NCBI GenBank assembly: GCA_030433215.1
Contig: JAUIMC010000002.1
Location: forward strand, 1-64,000
Source of the DNA: Alphaproteobacteria bacterium
GTDB taxonomy: Bacteria; Pseudomonadota; Alphaproteobacteria; Caulobacterales; Parvularculaceae
Direction: 5' to 3'
DNA length: 64,000 nucleotides
The number at the start of each line of letters is the position of its first letter. Position 1 is the stretch's first letter. This document shows positions 18,316 through 31,747 of this stretch, in pieces. The notes beneath the pieces were generated by a model that did no database searches, was not told the DNA's origin, and saw only the letters and a program-made list of their open reading frames with translations. The position numbers and the translations under genes are program-made.

Positions 18316-18714
18316 ATGGCTATCAATGATCCTATCGGCGATTTGATCACTCGTATCCGCAACGCGCAGCTGCGCCGGCATTCGATCATGTCCGTGCCGG
18401 CTTCGAAACTGCGCGGCTGGGTGCTCGACGTTCTTGAGACGGAAGGCTACATCCGCGGCTATGCGCGCATCGAAAAAGACGGCGAAAAGCCGAGCTTTGA
18501 AGTTGAGCTCAAATATTACGAAGGCGCGCCGGTGATCCAGAAGATCAAGCGGATTTCCAAGCCGGGCCGCCGGGTCTATTCGTCCGTCCGCGATTTGCCG
18601 TCCGTGCGCAACGGCCTCGGCATTTCCATCGTCTCGACGCCGAAAGGCGTCATGTCCGACGCAGCAGCGCGCGACGCCAATGTCGGCGGCGAAGTGCTCT
18701 GTGAAGTGTATTAA
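18316..18714 (+). CDS. rpsH: 30S ribosomal protein S8
   Basis: A 132-aa S8, which binds the central domain of 16S rRNA. It begins [18 protein letters not shown], and the C-terminal half shows [16 protein letters not shown]. In E. coli S8 represses the spc operon; no such target is recognised in this window. Confidence 0.98.
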   Translation: MAINDPIGDLITRIRNAQLRRHSIMSVPASKLRGWVLDVLETEGYIRGYARIEKDGEKPSFEVELKYYEGAPVIQKIKRISKPGRRVYSSVRDLPSVRNGLGISIVSTPKGVMSDAAARDANVGGEVLCEVY

Positions 18715-18731
18715 AGGCTGGGAGTAGATAC

Positions 18732-19265
18732 ATGTCCCGCATTGGCAAAAGATCGATCCCCGTGCCGAGCGGCGTCACCGTCAACGTTGACGGTCAGACG
18801 GTCAGCGCGAAGGGCCCCAAAGGCGAACTGAAATTCGTCGTCAACGATCTGTGCACGGTCGCGTTCGAAGACGACGCAGTAACGGTCAAGCCCGTCAACA
18901 ACACCAAGCCGGCGCGGTCGCTGTGGGGCATGAGCCGCACGCAGATCGCCAATATGTTCGAAGGGGTTTCGAACGAGTTCACGAAAACCCTCGAGCTCGT
19001 CGGCGTTGGCTACCGCGCGCAGATGAAGGGCACGGCCCTCAACCTGGCGCTCGGCTACAGCCACGAGATCGATTATCCGGCGCCGGACGGCGTCAAGATC
19101 GCGACGCCGAAGCCGACGGAAATCGTGCTTACCGGCATCGACAAACAGAAGGTCGGACAGGCCGCCGCCGAAATCCGCGGCATGCGTCCGCCGGAGCCTT
19201 ACAAAGGCAAGGGCGTCAAATATTCCGACGAATATATCTTCCGCAAGGAAGGCAAGAAGAAGTAA
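18732..19265 (+). CDS. rplF: 50S ribosomal protein L6
   Basis: A 177-aa L6 at the base of the L7/L12 stalk. [12 protein letters not shown] and the C-terminal [16 protein letters not shown] motif are conserved. Placed between rpsH and rplR in spc order. Confidence 0.98.
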   Translation: MSRIGKRSIPVPSGVTVNVDGQTVSAKGPKGELKFVVNDLCTVAFEDDAVTVKPVNNTKPARSLWGMSRTQIANMFEGVSNEFTKTLELVGVGYRAQMKGTALNLALGYSHEIDYPAPDGVKIATPKPTEIVLTGIDKQKVGQAAAEIRGMRPPEPYKGKGVKYSDEYIFRKEGKKK

Positions 19266-19289
19266 CGCTTCGCAAGAGGATATCGGGCA

Positions 19290-19643
19290 ATGGCCGATCT
19301 TAAGAGAAAACAGCACATCTCCCGGGCGGGGCGCACGCGCAAGAAGATCCAGTCCGTGTCGACGGATCGTCCGCGCCTGTCGGTCTACCGTTCGGCGAAA
19401 AACATTTCGGCGCAGATCATCGACGACAAGGTCGGCAAGACGCTCGTCTCCGCCACGTCGCTCGAGAAAGAATTCGGCAAGGGCTCCGACAAGGACGCCG
19501 CGGCGAAAGTCGGCAAGGCGATCGCCGAGCGTGCGGTCCAGGCCGGGGTCAAGAATGTCGTGTTCGATCGCGGCGGGTATATGTATCACGGCCGGGTGAA
19601 AGCGCTTGCGGACGCCGCGCGCGAAGCCGGTCTTAATTTCTAA
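19290..19643 (+). CDS. rplR: 50S ribosomal protein L18
   Basis: A 117-aa L18, a 5S rRNA-binding protein. [20 protein letters not shown] and the C-terminal [24 protein letters not shown] are conserved. Followed 12 bases later by rpsE. Confidence 0.97.
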   Translation: MADLKRKQHISRAGRTRKKIQSVSTDRPRLSVYRSAKNISAQIIDDKVGKTLVSATSLEKEFGKGSDKDAAAKVGKAIAERAVQAGVKNVVFDRGGYMYHGRVKALADAAREAGLNF

Positions 19644-19655
19644 GGAGCATTTGGT

Positions 19656-20243
19656 ATGGCGCGTGAAGAAGGACGTGGACGCGGCGGACGCGGTCAGGGC
19701 AGAGGCCGCGGCGAACGCGAAGAACGCGATGAATTCGTCGACAAGCTGGTCGCCATCAACCGCGTGGCGAAGGTTGTGAAGGGCGGCAAGAATTTCGGTT
19801 TCGCGGCGCTCGTCGTCGTCGGCGACCAGAAAGGCCGCGTCGGCTTCGGCAAGGGCAAGGCCCGCGAAGTGCCTGAGGCGATCCGCAAGGCGACCCAGGA
19901 AGCCAAGCGCAATCTCGTGCGCGTGCCGCTGCGCGAAGGCCGCACGCTGCACCATGACGCCCATGGCCGTTGGGGCGCGGGCAAGGTTCTCCTGCGTTCG
20001 GCCCCTCCGGGCACCGGCATCATCGCCGGCGGTCCGATGCGCGCGATCTTCGAGACCCTCGGCGTCCAGGACGTCGTGGCGAAGTCGGTCGGCACGTCGA
20101 ACCCCTACAACATGGTGCGCGCCACGGTGGACGCCCTGAAAAACCAGACCAGCCCGCGCAACATGGCGTCGAAGCGCGGCAAGAAGGTCTCCGACATTCT
20201 CGGCGGTCGCGGCCGCGGCGCTGACGCCGCCGACGCGGCGTAA
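19656..20243 (+). CDS. rpsE: 30S ribosomal protein S5 with RG-rich N-terminus
   Basis: A 195-aa S5 that helps decoding accuracy and mRNA unwinding at the entry channel. The core is standard ([49 protein letters not shown]). It is preceded by about 25 residues rich in Arg and Gly ([14 protein letters not shown] then EREERDE). Such extensions occur in alphaproteobacteria; they resemble RNA-binding RGG boxes. Spc block, 12 bases before rpmD. Confidence 0.97.
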   Translation: MAREEGRGRGGRGQGRGRGEREERDEFVDKLVAINRVAKVVKGGKNFGFAALVVVGDQKGRVGFGKGKAREVPEAIRKATQEAKRNLVRVPLREGRTLHHDAHGRWGAGKVLLRSAPPGTGIIAGGPMRAIFETLGVQDVVAKSVGTSNPYNMVRATVDALKNQTSPRNMASKRGKKVSDILGGRGRGADAADAA

Positions 20244-20254
20244 GGGAGCCCCTC

Positions 20255-20443
20255 ATGGCGAAGAAAATGCTCAAAGTCCGCCAGACCGGCAGCGCAGTGC
20301 GCCGCCCCCAGGATCAGCGCGCGACGCTTATCGGTCTCGGCCTCAACAAGATCGGCCGCGAGCGCGAGCTTGAGGACACGCCCGCAGTGCGCGGCATGAT
20401 CCGCAAGGTCTCGCACATGGTGGAGATCGTCGACGAGAAATAA
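20255..20443 (+). CDS. rpmD: 50S ribosomal protein L30
   Basis: A 62-aa L30. [28 protein letters not shown] matches the conserved core. A GGAG site precedes the ATG. A perfect 18-bp palindrome starts three bases after its stop codon. Confidence 0.95.
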   Translation: MAKKMLKVRQTGSAVRRPQDQRATLIGLGLNKIGRERELEDTPAVRGMIRKVSHMVEIVDEK

Positions 20444-20445
20444 GC

Positions 20446-20484
20446 GAACGGACCGGTCCGTTCATAACGCGCCCCTTAAGGCGC
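20446..20484. repeat. Two palindromes between rpmD and rplO
   Basis: An 18-bp perfect palindrome (GAACGGACC followed by its reverse complement, 20446-20463) and a second inverted repeat, GCGCC at 20469-20473 with GGCGC at 20480-20484 around CCTTAA. Neither has a T run. They could be mRNA-processing hairpins within the spc transcript or protein-binding sites. Confidence 0.7.
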
Positions 20485-20537
20485 AATCAGGCGAGGCGGC
20501 GCTTCATGGAAAACGCCGTCGAAAGTCGAGGTGAAAA

Positions 20538-21008
20538 ATGAAACTCAACGAACTTTCCGACAATAAAGGCGCGCGCAAATCGCGCATTCGCGTTGGCCGC
20601 GGCATCGGCTCCGGCAAGGGCAAGACCGGCGGGCGCGGCGTCAAAGGCCAGAAATCACGGTCGGGCGTGACCGGCATCCGCCATTATGAAGGCGGCCAGA
20701 TGCCGCTTTACATGCGCCTCCCGAAGCGCGGCTTCAAAAAGCCGAACCGCGAATCCTATGTCGAGGTCAATGTCGGCCGCCTCCAGGCCGCCGTCGACGC
20801 CGGCAAGCTCGATGCGGGCGCCACCATCAACGCTGACGCGCTCGTGGAAGCGGGCGTTATCCGCCGCGCCAAGGGCGGCGTGCGGTTGCTCGGCGTCGGC
20901 GAGTTGAAATCCAAACTGACCCTTGAAGTCGCTCATGCCTCGGCCGGCGCCAAAGCCGCTGTCGAGAAGGCGGGCGGCTCGGTGACCGTCGCGTCATCGG
21001 CGGAATAG
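20538..21008 (+). CDS. rplO: 50S ribosomal protein L15
   Basis: A 156-aa L15, an early 50S assembly protein. [41 protein letters not shown] (read in parts) is diagnostic, and GFEGGQMP appears as [17 protein letters not shown]. It is separated from secY by 127 bases that contain the inverted repeat GGGCCG/CGGCCC right after the stop. Confidence 0.97.
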   Translation: MKLNELSDNKGARKSRIRVGRGIGSGKGKTGGRGVKGQKSRSGVTGIRHYEGGQMPLYMRLPKRGFKKPNRESYVEVNVGRLQAAVDAGKLDAGATINADALVEAGVIRRAKGGVRLLGVGELKSKLTLEVAHASAGAKAAVEKAGGSVTVASSAE

Positions 21009-21135
21009 GGCCGGATGAGGCCGTTTCGGCCCTTCAAGGGTTGCGGACCCCTTCCGCAGCCGCCACATGGCTTCCATTCGCGCCGGATGGGGCCGGCAGG
21101 GGCCATGAAGGGCAAGCTGAGCAGGTGACAGGCAA

Positions 21136-22476
21136 ATGACTTCCGCAGCCGAACAGTTCGCGTCGAACATCAATTTTTCGTCTTTTGCGAAAGCGGAAGA
21201 GCTGAAGAAGCGCCTGCTGTTCACGCTGGGCGCGCTTATCGTCTATCGTCTCGGCACCTTCGTGCCGATCCCTGGCGTCGATCCGGAGGCCTTCGCGCAA
21301 GGCTTCCAGAGCCAGCAGGGCGGTCTTCTCGGCACGCTGAACATCTTCGCCGGCGGCGCCGTGGAGCGGATGGCGATCTTCGCCCTCAACATCATGCCCT
21401 ACATTTCGGCGTCGATCATCATGCAGCTCATGGCCGCGGTGATCCCCTCGCTTGAGAAGATCAAGAAAGAGGGCGAGCAGGGCCGGCGCCAGATCAACCA
21501 GTACACCCGCTATCTGACGGTGTTCCTGGCGACCATGCAGGGCTATTTCATCGCCGTCAGCCTTCAGAGCCAGGCCGGCACGGTGCTTAATCCCGGGCCG
21601 TTCTTCCTGTTCACGACCACCATCACGCTGGTCGGCGGGGTCATGTTCCTGTTGTGGCTCGGCGAGCAGATCACCGCGCGCGGCGTCGGCAACGGCGTTT
21701 CGCTGATTATCTTCGCCGGCATCATCGCCGAGCTGCCGCGGGCCATCGCGGCGCTGCTCGATCAGGGCCGGGCCGGCGGCGGCGTCGGCGGCGGGGCCAT
21801 CCTCATCATCGCCGCGCTGGCGCTGGCGCTCATCGCCTTCGTTGTCTTCATGGAGCGCTCCCAGCGCCGGGTTCTGGTCCAGTATCCGCGCCGCCAGGTC
21901 GGTCAGCGCATGACGCAAGGCGAGAAGTCCCACCTGCCGCTGAAAATCAACGTTTCCGGCGTCATTCCGCCGATTTTCGCCTCTTCGCTCCTGCTCCTGC
22001 CGGCGACGGCGGCTGGCGCGGTCGGCGAGGGCGCGCCGATGTGGCTCCAGGATATGAGCATCATGTTCTCTCCCGGCCGCCCGCTCTATATCGCGCTCTA
22101 TGCGGCGCTGATCATCGGCTTCACCTTCATCTACACCTCCGTCGTCTTCAACGTCGAAGACGTGGCGGACAATCTGAAGAAATATGGCGGTTTCGTTCAG
22201 GGCTACCGGCCCGGCGCGCGCACCGCGGAATATCTCGACTATGTGCTGACCCGCCTGACGGTCATCGGCGCGATGTATCTGACCTTTGTCTGCATCCTGC
22301 CGGAAATCCTCAAGGCCAATTACAGCCAGACGATCCCGGTCTATATCGGCGGCACCTCGCTCCTGATCGTGGTTTCGGTGACGCTGGATACGGTCGGCCA
22401 GATCCAGGGCCATCTGCTCGCGCAGCAATATGAGAGCCTGATCAAGAAATCGAAGCTTCGGGGAGGCCGTCGATGA
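21136..22476 (+). CDS. secY: Protein translocase subunit SecY
   Basis: A 446-aa inner-membrane channel protein with ten predicted membrane segments, through which proteins are exported or inserted. The start [28 protein letters not shown] and the loop motifs [26 protein letters not shown] and [10 protein letters not shown] are typical. It works with SecE (encoded at 61.8 kb) and SecG. Its stop overlaps the adk start by four bases, the usual secY-adk link of this class. Confidence 0.98.
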   Translation: MTSAAEQFASNINFSSFAKAEELKKRLLFTLGALIVYRLGTFVPIPGVDPEAFAQGFQSQQGGLLGTLNIFAGGAVERMAIFALNIMPYISASIIMQLMAAVIPSLEKIKKEGEQGRRQINQYTRYLTVFLATMQGYFIAVSLQSQAGTVLNPGPFFLFTTTITLVGGVMFLLWLGEQITARGVGNGVSLIIFAGIIAELPRAIAALLDQGRAGGGVGGGAILIIAALALALIAFVVFMERSQRRVLVQYPRRQVGQRMTQGEKSHLPLKINVSGVIPPIFASSLLLLPATAAGAVGEGAPMWLQDMSIMFSPGRPLYIALYAALIIGFTFIYTSVVFNVEDVADNLKKYGGFVQGYRPGARTAEYLDYVLTRLTVIGAMYLTFVCILPEILKANYSQTIPVYIGGTSLLIVVSVTLDTVGQIQGHLLAQQYESLIKKSKLRGGRR

Positions 22477-23063
22477 TCGTAATCTTTCTCGGGCCGCCAG
22501 GCGCCGGCAAGGGCACCCAGGCCGCGCATATCGTCGACCGCTACGCCATTCCCCAGCTTTCCACCGGCGACATGCTGCGCGCCGCGGTCAAGGCCGGCAC
22601 GCCGGTCGGGCTGAAGGCGAAAGCCATCATGGACGCCGGCAACCTCGTTTCGGACGATGTGGTCGCCGCGATCATCGAGGAGCGGATCGAGCAGGACGAC
22701 TGCGCCCGCGGCTTCCTCCTCGACGGCTTCCCCCGGACGCTCGTCCAGGCCGAGATGCTGGACCAGATCCTGGCCAAGAAGGACCGGGCCGTGGACGTGG
22801 TGATCGAGCTTAAAGTGGACGAGGCGGCTCTCCTCGACCGCCTCCGGAACCGGATCAAGGAGACCCTGGAAAAGGGCGGCGAGGTCCGGGCCGACGACAA
22901 TGAAGAGACCTTCGCGAAGCGCCTCGGCGTCTATCGCGAACAGACGGCCCCCCTGATCCCGTTTTACGCGGGACAGGACAAATTGCGCTCTGTGGACGGG
23001 ATGCAGACGGTCGAGGCCGTCTCCGCCGACATAGATGCGATTTTGGACCCGATTCAGGGCTGA
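22473..23063 (+). CDS. adk: Adenylate kinase, short-lid form
   Basis: A 196-aa enzyme that interconverts ATP+AMP and 2 ADP. The P-loop GPPGAGKGT is at residues 7-15, with [11 protein letters not shown] and LLDGFPRT as the AMP-binding parts. The lid is short (no zinc-binding or long beta insertion), which explains the length against 214 aa in E. coli. Overlaps secY by ATGA. Confidence 0.97.
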   Translation: MIVIFLGPPGAGKGTQAAHIVDRYAIPQLSTGDMLRAAVKAGTPVGLKAKAIMDAGNLVSDDVVAAIIEERIEQDDCARGFLLDGFPRTLVQAEMLDQILAKKDRAVDVVIELKVDEAALLDRLRNRIKETLEKGGEVRADDNEETFAKRLGVYREQTAPLIPFYAGQDKLRSVDGMQTVEAVSADIDAILDPIQG

Positions 23064-23294
23064 AATAGCCCCTGAAGACGGTTGACGGCGGGCGGCGCGT
23101 GGGCTTATCAACGCGCTCTCCGCCATAAGGAGTACCGCCCGCCCGGCAGGGGTTCGTCCCTATCCGCCGTCGCGGGCCTTGTTGCTTGGAAACAGGCGGT
23201 ATTCAAGTGCGTAAGAGGCGGGTCCGAATGGACCTTTAAAATGGTTGGCCCGGCCAAGGGAAAAGGGGCGAGATGAAAAAGAAGGAACTTACCT
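23064..23294. other. Intergenic region adk-rpsM
   Basis: About 230 bases with no supported gene. It contains a near-perfect small hairpin (TTGGCC-C-GGCCAA, 23244-23256) shortly before rpsM. An intrinsic terminator is not apparent, so the alpha block may be partly read through from spc. A promoter could lie here but no strong consensus match was seen. Confidence 0.5.
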
Positions 23295-23663
23295 GTGGCT
23301 CGTATTGCAGGCGTCAACATTCCAACGAATAAGCGCGTGACGATCGCGCTTCGTTACATCCACGGCATCGGCGCGGCGAAAGCCGCCGAAATTTGCGAAA
23401 AGGTCGGCATCGCGCCGGAACGCCGCGTCAACGAATTGTCTGACTCGGAGGTTCTGCAGATTCGCGAGACCATCGACAGCGATTATATGGTCGAGGGCGA
23501 TCTTCGCCGCGAAGTTGCAGTGAACATCAAGCGCCTTATGGACCAGGGTTGCTATCGCGGCCTGCGTCACCGCCGCGGTCTGCCGGTTCGCGGTCAGCGC
23601 ACCCACACCAACGCCCGCACGCGCAAAGGCCCCGCCAAGCCGATCGCCGGCAAGAAGAAGTAA
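23295..23663 (+). CDS. rpsM: 30S ribosomal protein S13
   Basis: A 122-aa S13 of the 30S head, contacting the P-site tRNA and forming bridges to the 50[15 protein letters not shown] and the C-terminal [22 protein letters not shown] are conserved. It starts with GTG; AAGGA lies about eight bases before it, and no ATG fits the conserved N-terminus. First gene of the alpha block. Confidence 0.97.
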   Translation: MARIAGVNIPTNKRVTIALRYIHGIGAAKAAEICEKVGIAPERRVNELSDSEVLQIRETIDSDYMVEGDLRREVAVNIKRLMDQGCYRGLRHRRGLPVRGQRTHTNARTRKGPAKPIAGKKK

Positions 23664-23675
23664 GGATCAGGACAG

Positions 23676-24071
23676 ATGGCGAAGCAAGCAGCCGGAACGC
23701 GCGTCAAACGCCGCGAACGCAAAAACATCTCAACGGGCGTCGTTCACGTGAACGCCTCGTTCAACAACACCATGGTGACGGTTTCGGACGAACAGGGAAA
23801 CACGATCTCCTGGTCCTCGGCCGGCGGCATGGGCTTTAAAGGCTCGCGCAAGTCGACGCCCTATGCGGCGCAGCTCGCAGCCGAAGACGCAGCGAAGAAA
23901 GCCATGGACCACGGCCTTCAGACGGTCAGCGTTCAGGTTCGCGGACCGGGTTCGGGCCGCGAAAGCGCGCTTCGGGCGCTTCAGTCCGCTGGCCTCACCG
24001 TTACGGTCATTCACGACGTCACGCCGATCCCCCACAATGGCTGCCGTCCCCGTAAGCGCCGCCGCGTTTAA
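23676..24071 (+). CDS. rpsK: 30S ribosomal protein S11
   Basis: A 131-aa S11 on the 30S platform. [22 protein letters not shown] and the C-terminal [18 protein letters not shown] are diagnostic. Twelve bases after rpsM. Confidence 0.98.
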   Translation: MAKQAAGTRVKRRERKNISTGVVHVNASFNNTMVTVSDEQGNTISWSSAGGMGFKGSRKSTPYAAQLAAEDAAKKAMDHGLQTVSVQVRGPGSGRESALRALQSAGLTVTVIHDVTPIPHNGCRPRKRRRV

Positions 24072-24102
24072 TTTCGATACTGAATGAAGAGAGCGATCCC
24101 TC

Positions 24103-25128
24103 ATGGATTCAACACATATTCTCGAGAAAAACTGGCTTGAACTGATCCGCCCGTCGAAGCTCGAAGTGGTTCCGGGCGCCGATCCGCAGCGCCGTGCGAC
24201 GATCATCGCGCAGCCGCTGGAGCGCGGTTTCGGCCTGACCCTCGGCAACTCCCTGCGCCGCATCCTGATGTCGTCGCTGCAGGGCGCCGCGATCACGTCG
24301 ATCCAGATCGACGGCGTCGTGCACGAATTCTCCTCGATCCCGGGCGTGCGCGAAGACGTCACCGACATCGTCCTCAATGTGAAGCAGCTTGCGCTGCGCA
24401 TGCATGCGGACGGGCCGAAGCGCCTTGTGCTGAAAAAGTCGACGCCGGGCGTCGTCACCGCCGGGGACATCGAAGAGACCTCCGCGGTCGAGATCCTCAA
24501 CAAGAACCATGTGATCTGCCATCTCGATGAAGGCGCGAACCTGCGCATCGAGATGACGGTCAACACCGGCAAGGGCTACACCCCGGCCGAGCAGAACCGT
24601 CCGGAAGACGCGCCCATCGGGCTGATCCCGGTGGACAGCCTTTATTCGCCGGTGAACCGCGTCGCCTATCGCGTCGAGAACACCCGCGAAGGCCAGGTGC
24701 TGGACTATGACAAGCTGACCCTCGAAGTCGAAACCGACGGCTCCCTGTCGCCGGACGACTCGGTCGCTTACGCCGCGCGCATCCTGCAGGACCAGCTTCA
24801 GATCTTCATCAATTTCGACGAGCCGACGAAAGACAAGGGCGGCGACGCCCGCGAAGAGCTTCCGTTCAACCCGGCGCTCTTGCGCAAGGTCGACGAGCTC
24901 GAGCTTTCGGTGCGCTCTGCGAACTGCCTGAAGAACGACAACATCGTTTATATCGGCGACCTGATCCAGAAAACGGAAGCGGAAATGCTCCGCACGCCGA
25001 ATTTCGGCCGCAAGTCGCTCAACGAGATCAAAGAAGTGCTGGCGGGCCTCGGCCTTCATCTCGGCATGGACGTGCCCGACTGGCCGCCGGAAAACATCGA
25101 AGAACTCGCGAAGAAATTTGACGAATAA
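24103..25128 (+). CDS. rpoA: RNA polymerase alpha subunit
   Basis: A 341-aa alpha subunit. The N-terminal assembly domain (to about residue 235) shows [26 protein letters not shown]. The C-terminal domain (about 255-330), which contacts UP elements and activators, shows [15 protein letters not shown] and [21 protein letters not shown]. Together with RpoB and RpoC at the left edge this window supplies the core enzyme except omega. In the alpha block before rplQ. Confidence 0.98.
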   Translation: MDSTHILEKNWLELIRPSKLEVVPGADPQRRATIIAQPLERGFGLTLGNSLRRILMSSLQGAAITSIQIDGVVHEFSSIPGVREDVTDIVLNVKQLALRMHADGPKRLVLKKSTPGVVTAGDIEETSAVEILNKNHVICHLDEGANLRIEMTVNTGKGYTPAEQNRPEDAPIGLIPVDSLYSPVNRVAYRVENTREGQVLDYDKLTLEVETDGSLSPDDSVAYAARILQDQLQIFINFDEPTKDKGGDAREELPFNPALLRKVDELELSVRSANCLKNDNIVYIGDLIQKTEAEMLRTPNFGRKSLNEIKEVLAGLGLHLGMDVPDWPPENIEELAKKFDE

Positions 25129-25167
25129 CAAAGACCGGCGGGACGTCGGCCTACGGAGTGTAAAGCC

Positions 25168-25608
25168 ATGCGACACGGGATGGCGCAAAGAAAACTGAAC
25201 CGCACGCATGAGCACCGCAAGGCGATGTTCGCGAACATGTCGTGCGCGCTGATCAAGCATGAGCAGATCACGACGACCCTGCCGAAAGCCAAAGAGCTTC
25301 GTCCGATCGTCGAGAAACTCGTGACCAAGGCGAAACACGCCGCGAAAGACGAGGCCCGTGCGCTGCATCTGCGTCGCCAGGTGATCTCGTCGATCCGCGA
25401 CAAGGACATGGCGAAGAAGCTGTTCGACACGCTCGGCCCCCGCTACGCCGAACGCGACGGCGGCTATATCCGCATCATGAAAGCGGGCTTCCGCTATGGC
25501 GACAACGCGCCGCTCGCGGTCATCGAATTCGTCGACCGCGACGAGGACGCCAAGGGTCAGGACTCAGGCCCCGTCATGGGCGTCGATGAGGACGAAGACG
25601 AAGAATAG
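25168..25608 (+). CDS. rplQ: 50S ribosomal protein L17 with acidic tail
   Basis: A 146-aa L17 found near the tunnel exit. [24 protein letters not shown] and the [28 protein letters not shown] end of the fold are typical. About 20 extra residues follow, ending in alternating Asp and Glu. Closes the ribosomal gene series. Confidence 0.97.
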   Translation: MRHGMAQRKLNRTHEHRKAMFANMSCALIKHEQITTTLPKAKELRPIVEKLVTKAKHAAKDEARALHLRRQVISSIRDKDMAKKLFDTLGPRYAERDGGYIRIMKAGFRYGDNAPLAVIEFVDRDEDAKGQDSGPVMGVDEDEDEE

Positions 25609-25638
25609 ACGCTAAAGTCTCATTCAGCTTTTCTGAAG

Positions 25639-25672
25639 AACTCGCCGGATCGCATGGTCTGGCGAGTTTTTT
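25639..25672 (+). terminator. Intrinsic terminator of the alpha ribosomal block
   Basis: AACTCGCC pairs with GGCGAGTT across a 14-base loop, followed by six Ts. It lies 30 bases after rplQ. Because it would sit inside any gene starting at 25654, it also argues for the later start of the ABC transporter gene. Confidence 0.9.
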
Positions 25673-25710
25673 ACTTTAACAGGCCGCGGTTCCGCGCGAT
25701 AAGCCGTCCC

Positions 25711-27582
<1,872 letters not shown>

Positions 27583-27656
27583 GCGCTCGCTTGAAACAGG
27601 CGTCCAAGACGCCATCTATGACCTGACCGGTTCCAGCCGCAGCCGGCGGCGCCCTT

Positions 27657-27685
27657 TTGCCAAGCCCCCGGCGGCGTTGTATGGA
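27657..27685 (+). promoter_or_regulatory. Candidate promoter for the Do-like protease gene
   Basis: TTGCCA, a 17-base spacer and TATGGA, ending about 37 bases before the protease start codon. A reasonable sigma-70-type match; unverified. Confidence 0.45.
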
Positions 27686-27722
27686 TGCGGCCTCCCGATC
27701 ATCCGCCAGTAAAGGTGTCTTC

Positions 27723-29210
<1,488 letters not shown>

Positions 29211-29223
29211 AGTAACCCCGCCC

Positions 29224-29243
29224 ATTCCGGCGAAAGCCGGAAT
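29224..29243. repeat. IPAKAGI-type dispersed hairpin repeat
   Basis: ATTCCGGC and GCCGGAAT form a perfect 8-bp stem closed by a GAAA tetraloop. Read through in one frame it encodes IPAKAGIS, the tell-tale translation of a small hairpin repeat scattered through many proteobacterial genomes. It lies in the 58-base gap between the protease stop and the rarA start, and has no T run. Confidence 0.75.
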
Positions 29244-29268
29244 CTCGCGCCGGATGAAAGGATCAGCA

Positions 29269-30579
29269 TTGACGGATTTGTTTGATTCAGCCGGTCTCGA
29301 TAAGGATGCGCCGCATCCGCTGGCGGATCGCCTGCGCCCGAAGGATCTGTCGGAGGTGGTAGGGCAGGACCACCTTCTGGCCAAAGGCGCGCCCTTGCGG
29401 CGCATGCTCGATGCCGGGCGTTTGTCCTCCTCCATTCTCTGGGGACCGCCGGGCACCGGCAAGACCACCATCGCGAGGCTGCTGGCGGAAGACGCCAAGC
29501 TCGAATTCGAACAGATTTCCGCGATCTTTTCCGGCGTCGCGGATTTGCGCAAAGTTTTTGAGCGCGCCAAGGCGCGCCGCCAGGCGGGGAAGGGGACGCT
29601 CCTCTTCGTCGACGAGATTCACCGCTTCAACAAAGCCCAGCAGGACAGCTTCCTGCCCCATGTGGAATCCGGCGTCATCACGCTTGTGGGCGCAACGACC
29701 GAGAATCCGTCTTTCGAGCTCAACGCCGCGCTTTTATCGCGCGCGCAGGTGTTCACCCTCAACCGCCTCGATGACGAGGCGCTGGAGCTTCTTTTAAAGC
29801 GCGCCGAAGAGGCGGAGGATCGAAAGCTTGCCCTGACGGAGGAAGCGCGCGCGCTGATGCGCTCCATGGCCGACGGCGACGGGCGGTTCATGCTCAATCT
29901 CGCCGAGGAAATTTTCGCCGAACCCGAAGACCGCAAGCCCATCGAGCCGAAAGAACTTGCCGTCATCATCCAGCGCCGGGCGCCGGTCTACGACAAAAGC
30001 GACGAGTCCCATTACAATCTCGCGAGCGCGCTTCAGAAATCCATTCGCGGCTCGGATGTGGACGCCGCGCTTTACTGGGCCGCGCGCATGCTGGTCGGGG
30101 GCGAAGACCCGCGCTTCGTCCTCCGCCGGCTGATCGTCGTTGCGTCCGAAGACGTTGGCAACGCCGACCCGCAAGCGCTGCCGCTCGCCATCGCCGCCAA
30201 GGAAGCCTACGAATTTCTGGGCCAGCCCGAAGGCGAAATCGCCATCGGCCAGCTCGTCACCTATCTCGCCACCGCGCCGAAATCGAACCGCGCCTATGTC
30301 GCCTTCCACAACGCCAAGGCGGTCGCCAAGGAAACCGGCTCCCTGATGCCGCCCATGCATGCCGTGAATGCGCCCACCAAGCTCATGAAAGAACTCGGCT
30401 ATCACAAGGGCTACGAATACGACCATGACGCCGAAGGCTCCTTCGCCGGGCTCAACTATTTTCCCGACGCCATGGCGCGCCAGAAATTTTACGAGCCGAC
30501 GCAATATGGCTTCGACAAGGAAATCGCCAAGCGTCTCGAATACTGGGACAAAAAGCGCCGGGAAAAATCCGGGTCCTGA
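29269..30579 (+). CDS. rarA: Replication-associated recombination ATPase RarA (MgsA)
   Basis: A 436-aa AAA+ ATPase acting at stalled replication forks. The P-loop GPPGTGKT is at residues 59-66, Walker B reads LLFVDEIHR, and sensor 1 reads [13 protein letters not shown]. The C-terminal MgsA tetramerisation region has [10 protein letters not shown]-like sequence ([17 protein letters not shown]). The TTG at 29269 is preferred: it has AAAGGA at good distance and gives the familiar MTDLFD start; an ATG 15 bases upstream lacks a site. Its stop shares a base with the next start. Confidence 0.92.
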   Translation: MTDLFDSAGLDKDAPHPLADRLRPKDLSEVVGQDHLLAKGAPLRRMLDAGRLSSSILWGPPGTGKTTIARLLAEDAKLEFEQISAIFSGVADLRKVFERAKARRQAGKGTLLFVDEIHRFNKAQQDSFLPHVESGVITLVGATTENPSFELNAALLSRAQVFTLNRLDDEALELLLKRAEEAEDRKLALTEEARALMRSMADGDGRFMLNLAEEIFAEPEDRKPIEPKELAVIIQRRAPVYDKSDESHYNLASALQKSIRGSDVDAALYWAARMLVGGEDPRFVLRRLIVVASEDVGNADPQALPLAIAAKEAYEFLGQPEGEIAIGQLVTYLATAPKSNRAYVAFHNAKAVAKETGSLMPPMHAVNAPTKLMKELGYHKGYEYDHDAEGSFAGLNYFPDAMARQKFYEPTQYGFDKEIAKRLEYWDKKRREKSGS

Positions 30580-31367
30580 TGGAAGGCGCCGTTCAATCAT
30601 TTCTCAGCGCCGCCGGCGGCGCGAAGGTTCTCGCCGCCGGCGCGGTGTTTGCGCTTCTCTTTATTGGCGAGCGCATCCTTTCCGCCGCGCCGCCGCCGCG
30701 CTCGCGCCAGCGTCTTCTGCGCAATCTCGGGCTGTGGGCGATCGTCCTCGCCGCGTCGCCGCTGATCGTCGCGCCGATCACCGCTTTCGGCGCCAATCAC
30801 CTCTTATGGGAAAGGCCGGACGCCTGGCGGGCGGGGCTTGTCATCCTCGCCGCCGACATCGTCCTTCTCGATCTGTGGACCTATTGGATGCACCGCGCCT
30901 GGCATCGCGTGCCGGTCATGTGGCGCTTTCACAAGGTGCACCATTTCGACGAGTTCCTCGATACGACCAGCGCCTTCCGCTTTCATCTGGGCGAAGTGGT
31001 GATCTCCGCCGCGCTGCGGCTGATCCCGATCATGGCTTTGGCCATGCCGCTCGCCCATGTCCTCGCCTTCGAGACGGTGTTCATCTGCGCGGTGATTTTC
31101 CATCACTCCAATCTGCGCCTGCCGGCGGGGTTCGAGCGGGCGCTGTCGAAACTGATGGTGACGCCGTCGATCCATTGGGTGCATCATCACGCGGTCATGA
31201 AGGACACCCATTCCAATTACGCGGCGATTTTCAGCCTCTGGGACCGGCTTTTCGCCTCGCGGAGCACCACCCCGCGCACCCGGGAGATGAAAATCGGCCT
31301 CGAATCCGTTGAAGACAAACCGCTTTTGCGGCTAATCCTGACGCCTTTCATGAGGAGCGCATCATGA
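30579..31367 (+). CDS. Sterol desaturase / fatty acid hydroxylase family membrane protein
   Basis: A 262-aa integral membrane protein with about four to five membrane segments and the di-iron histidine clusters of the family: HRAWH at 105-109, HKVHH at 118-122, HHSN at 175-178 and HWVHHH at 199-204 with H211. Such enzymes oxidise C-H bonds of lipids (sterols, hopanoids, fatty acids, carotenoids); the substrate here is unknown. It starts within the rarA stop (TGATG) and overlaps crcB by four bases, so it belongs to a packed operon of unrelated functions. Confidence 0.87.
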   Translation: MEGAVQSFLSAAGGAKVLAAGAVFALLFIGERILSAAPPPRSRQRLLRNLGLWAIVLAASPLIVAPITAFGANHLLWERPDAWRAGLVILAADIVLLDLWTYWMHRAWHRVPVMWRFHKVHHFDEFLDTTSAFRFHLGEVVISAALRLIPIMALAMPLAHVLAFETVFICAVIFHHSNLRLPAGFERALSKLMVTPSIHWVHHHAVMKDTHSNYAAIFSLWDRLFASRSTTPRTREMKIGLESVEDKPLLRLILTPFMRSAS

Positions 31368-31747
31368 GCGCAAATATCTGGCTGGCGGTCGCGGCGGGCG
31401 GCGCCGTGGGCGCCGTGGGCCGCAATGCGGTCTCGCGGGCGGCCATGCACCTGATGGGGCCGAATTTCCCCTGGGGCACGCTCGCCGTGAACATCATCGG
31501 CTCCTTCGGCATGGGGCTTTTCATCGTCTGGCTTTCCCATCGCGAGCCGGCGAGCCCGGCCCTGCGCGCCTTTCTCACCGTGGGCCTCCTCGGCGCTTTC
31601 ACAACCTTTTCGACTTTCTCTCTCGATGCGGTGACGCTTTACCGCGACCGCACGGTGATGATCGCGGGGGCTTACGTTCTCGCCTCGGTCATTTTGTCCG
31701 TAGGCGGTCTATTGGCCGGGCTCGCGGCGGGGCGGCATTTCGCATGA
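31364..31747 (+). CDS. crcB: Fluoride channel CrcB (Fluc)
   Basis: A 127-aa, four-helix membrane protein that lets fluoride leave the cell; the channel is an antiparallel dimer. It shows the family features GGAVGAVGRNAVSR near the start, WGTLAVNIIGSFGMG with N43, and LLGAFTTFSTFS. It overlaps the preceding gene and the next gene by four bases each, so there is no room for a fluoride riboswitch directly upstream. Confidence 0.93.
   Translation: MSANIWLAVAAGGAVGAVGRNAVSRAAMHLMGPNFPWGTLAVNIIGSFGMGLFIVWLSHREPASPALRAFLTVGLLGAFTTFSTFSLDAVTLYRDRTVMIAGAYVLASVILSVGGLLAGLAAGRHFA

Noticed and set aside
23082-23276. 64-codon frame between adk and rpsM
   Set aside because: No ribosome site, odd composition, and it lies in the probable leader of the alpha block.
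31300-31364. Fluoride riboswitch upstream of crcB
   Set aside because: crcB overlaps the coding sequence of the gene before it, and no riboswitch-like structure with a separate leader exists.
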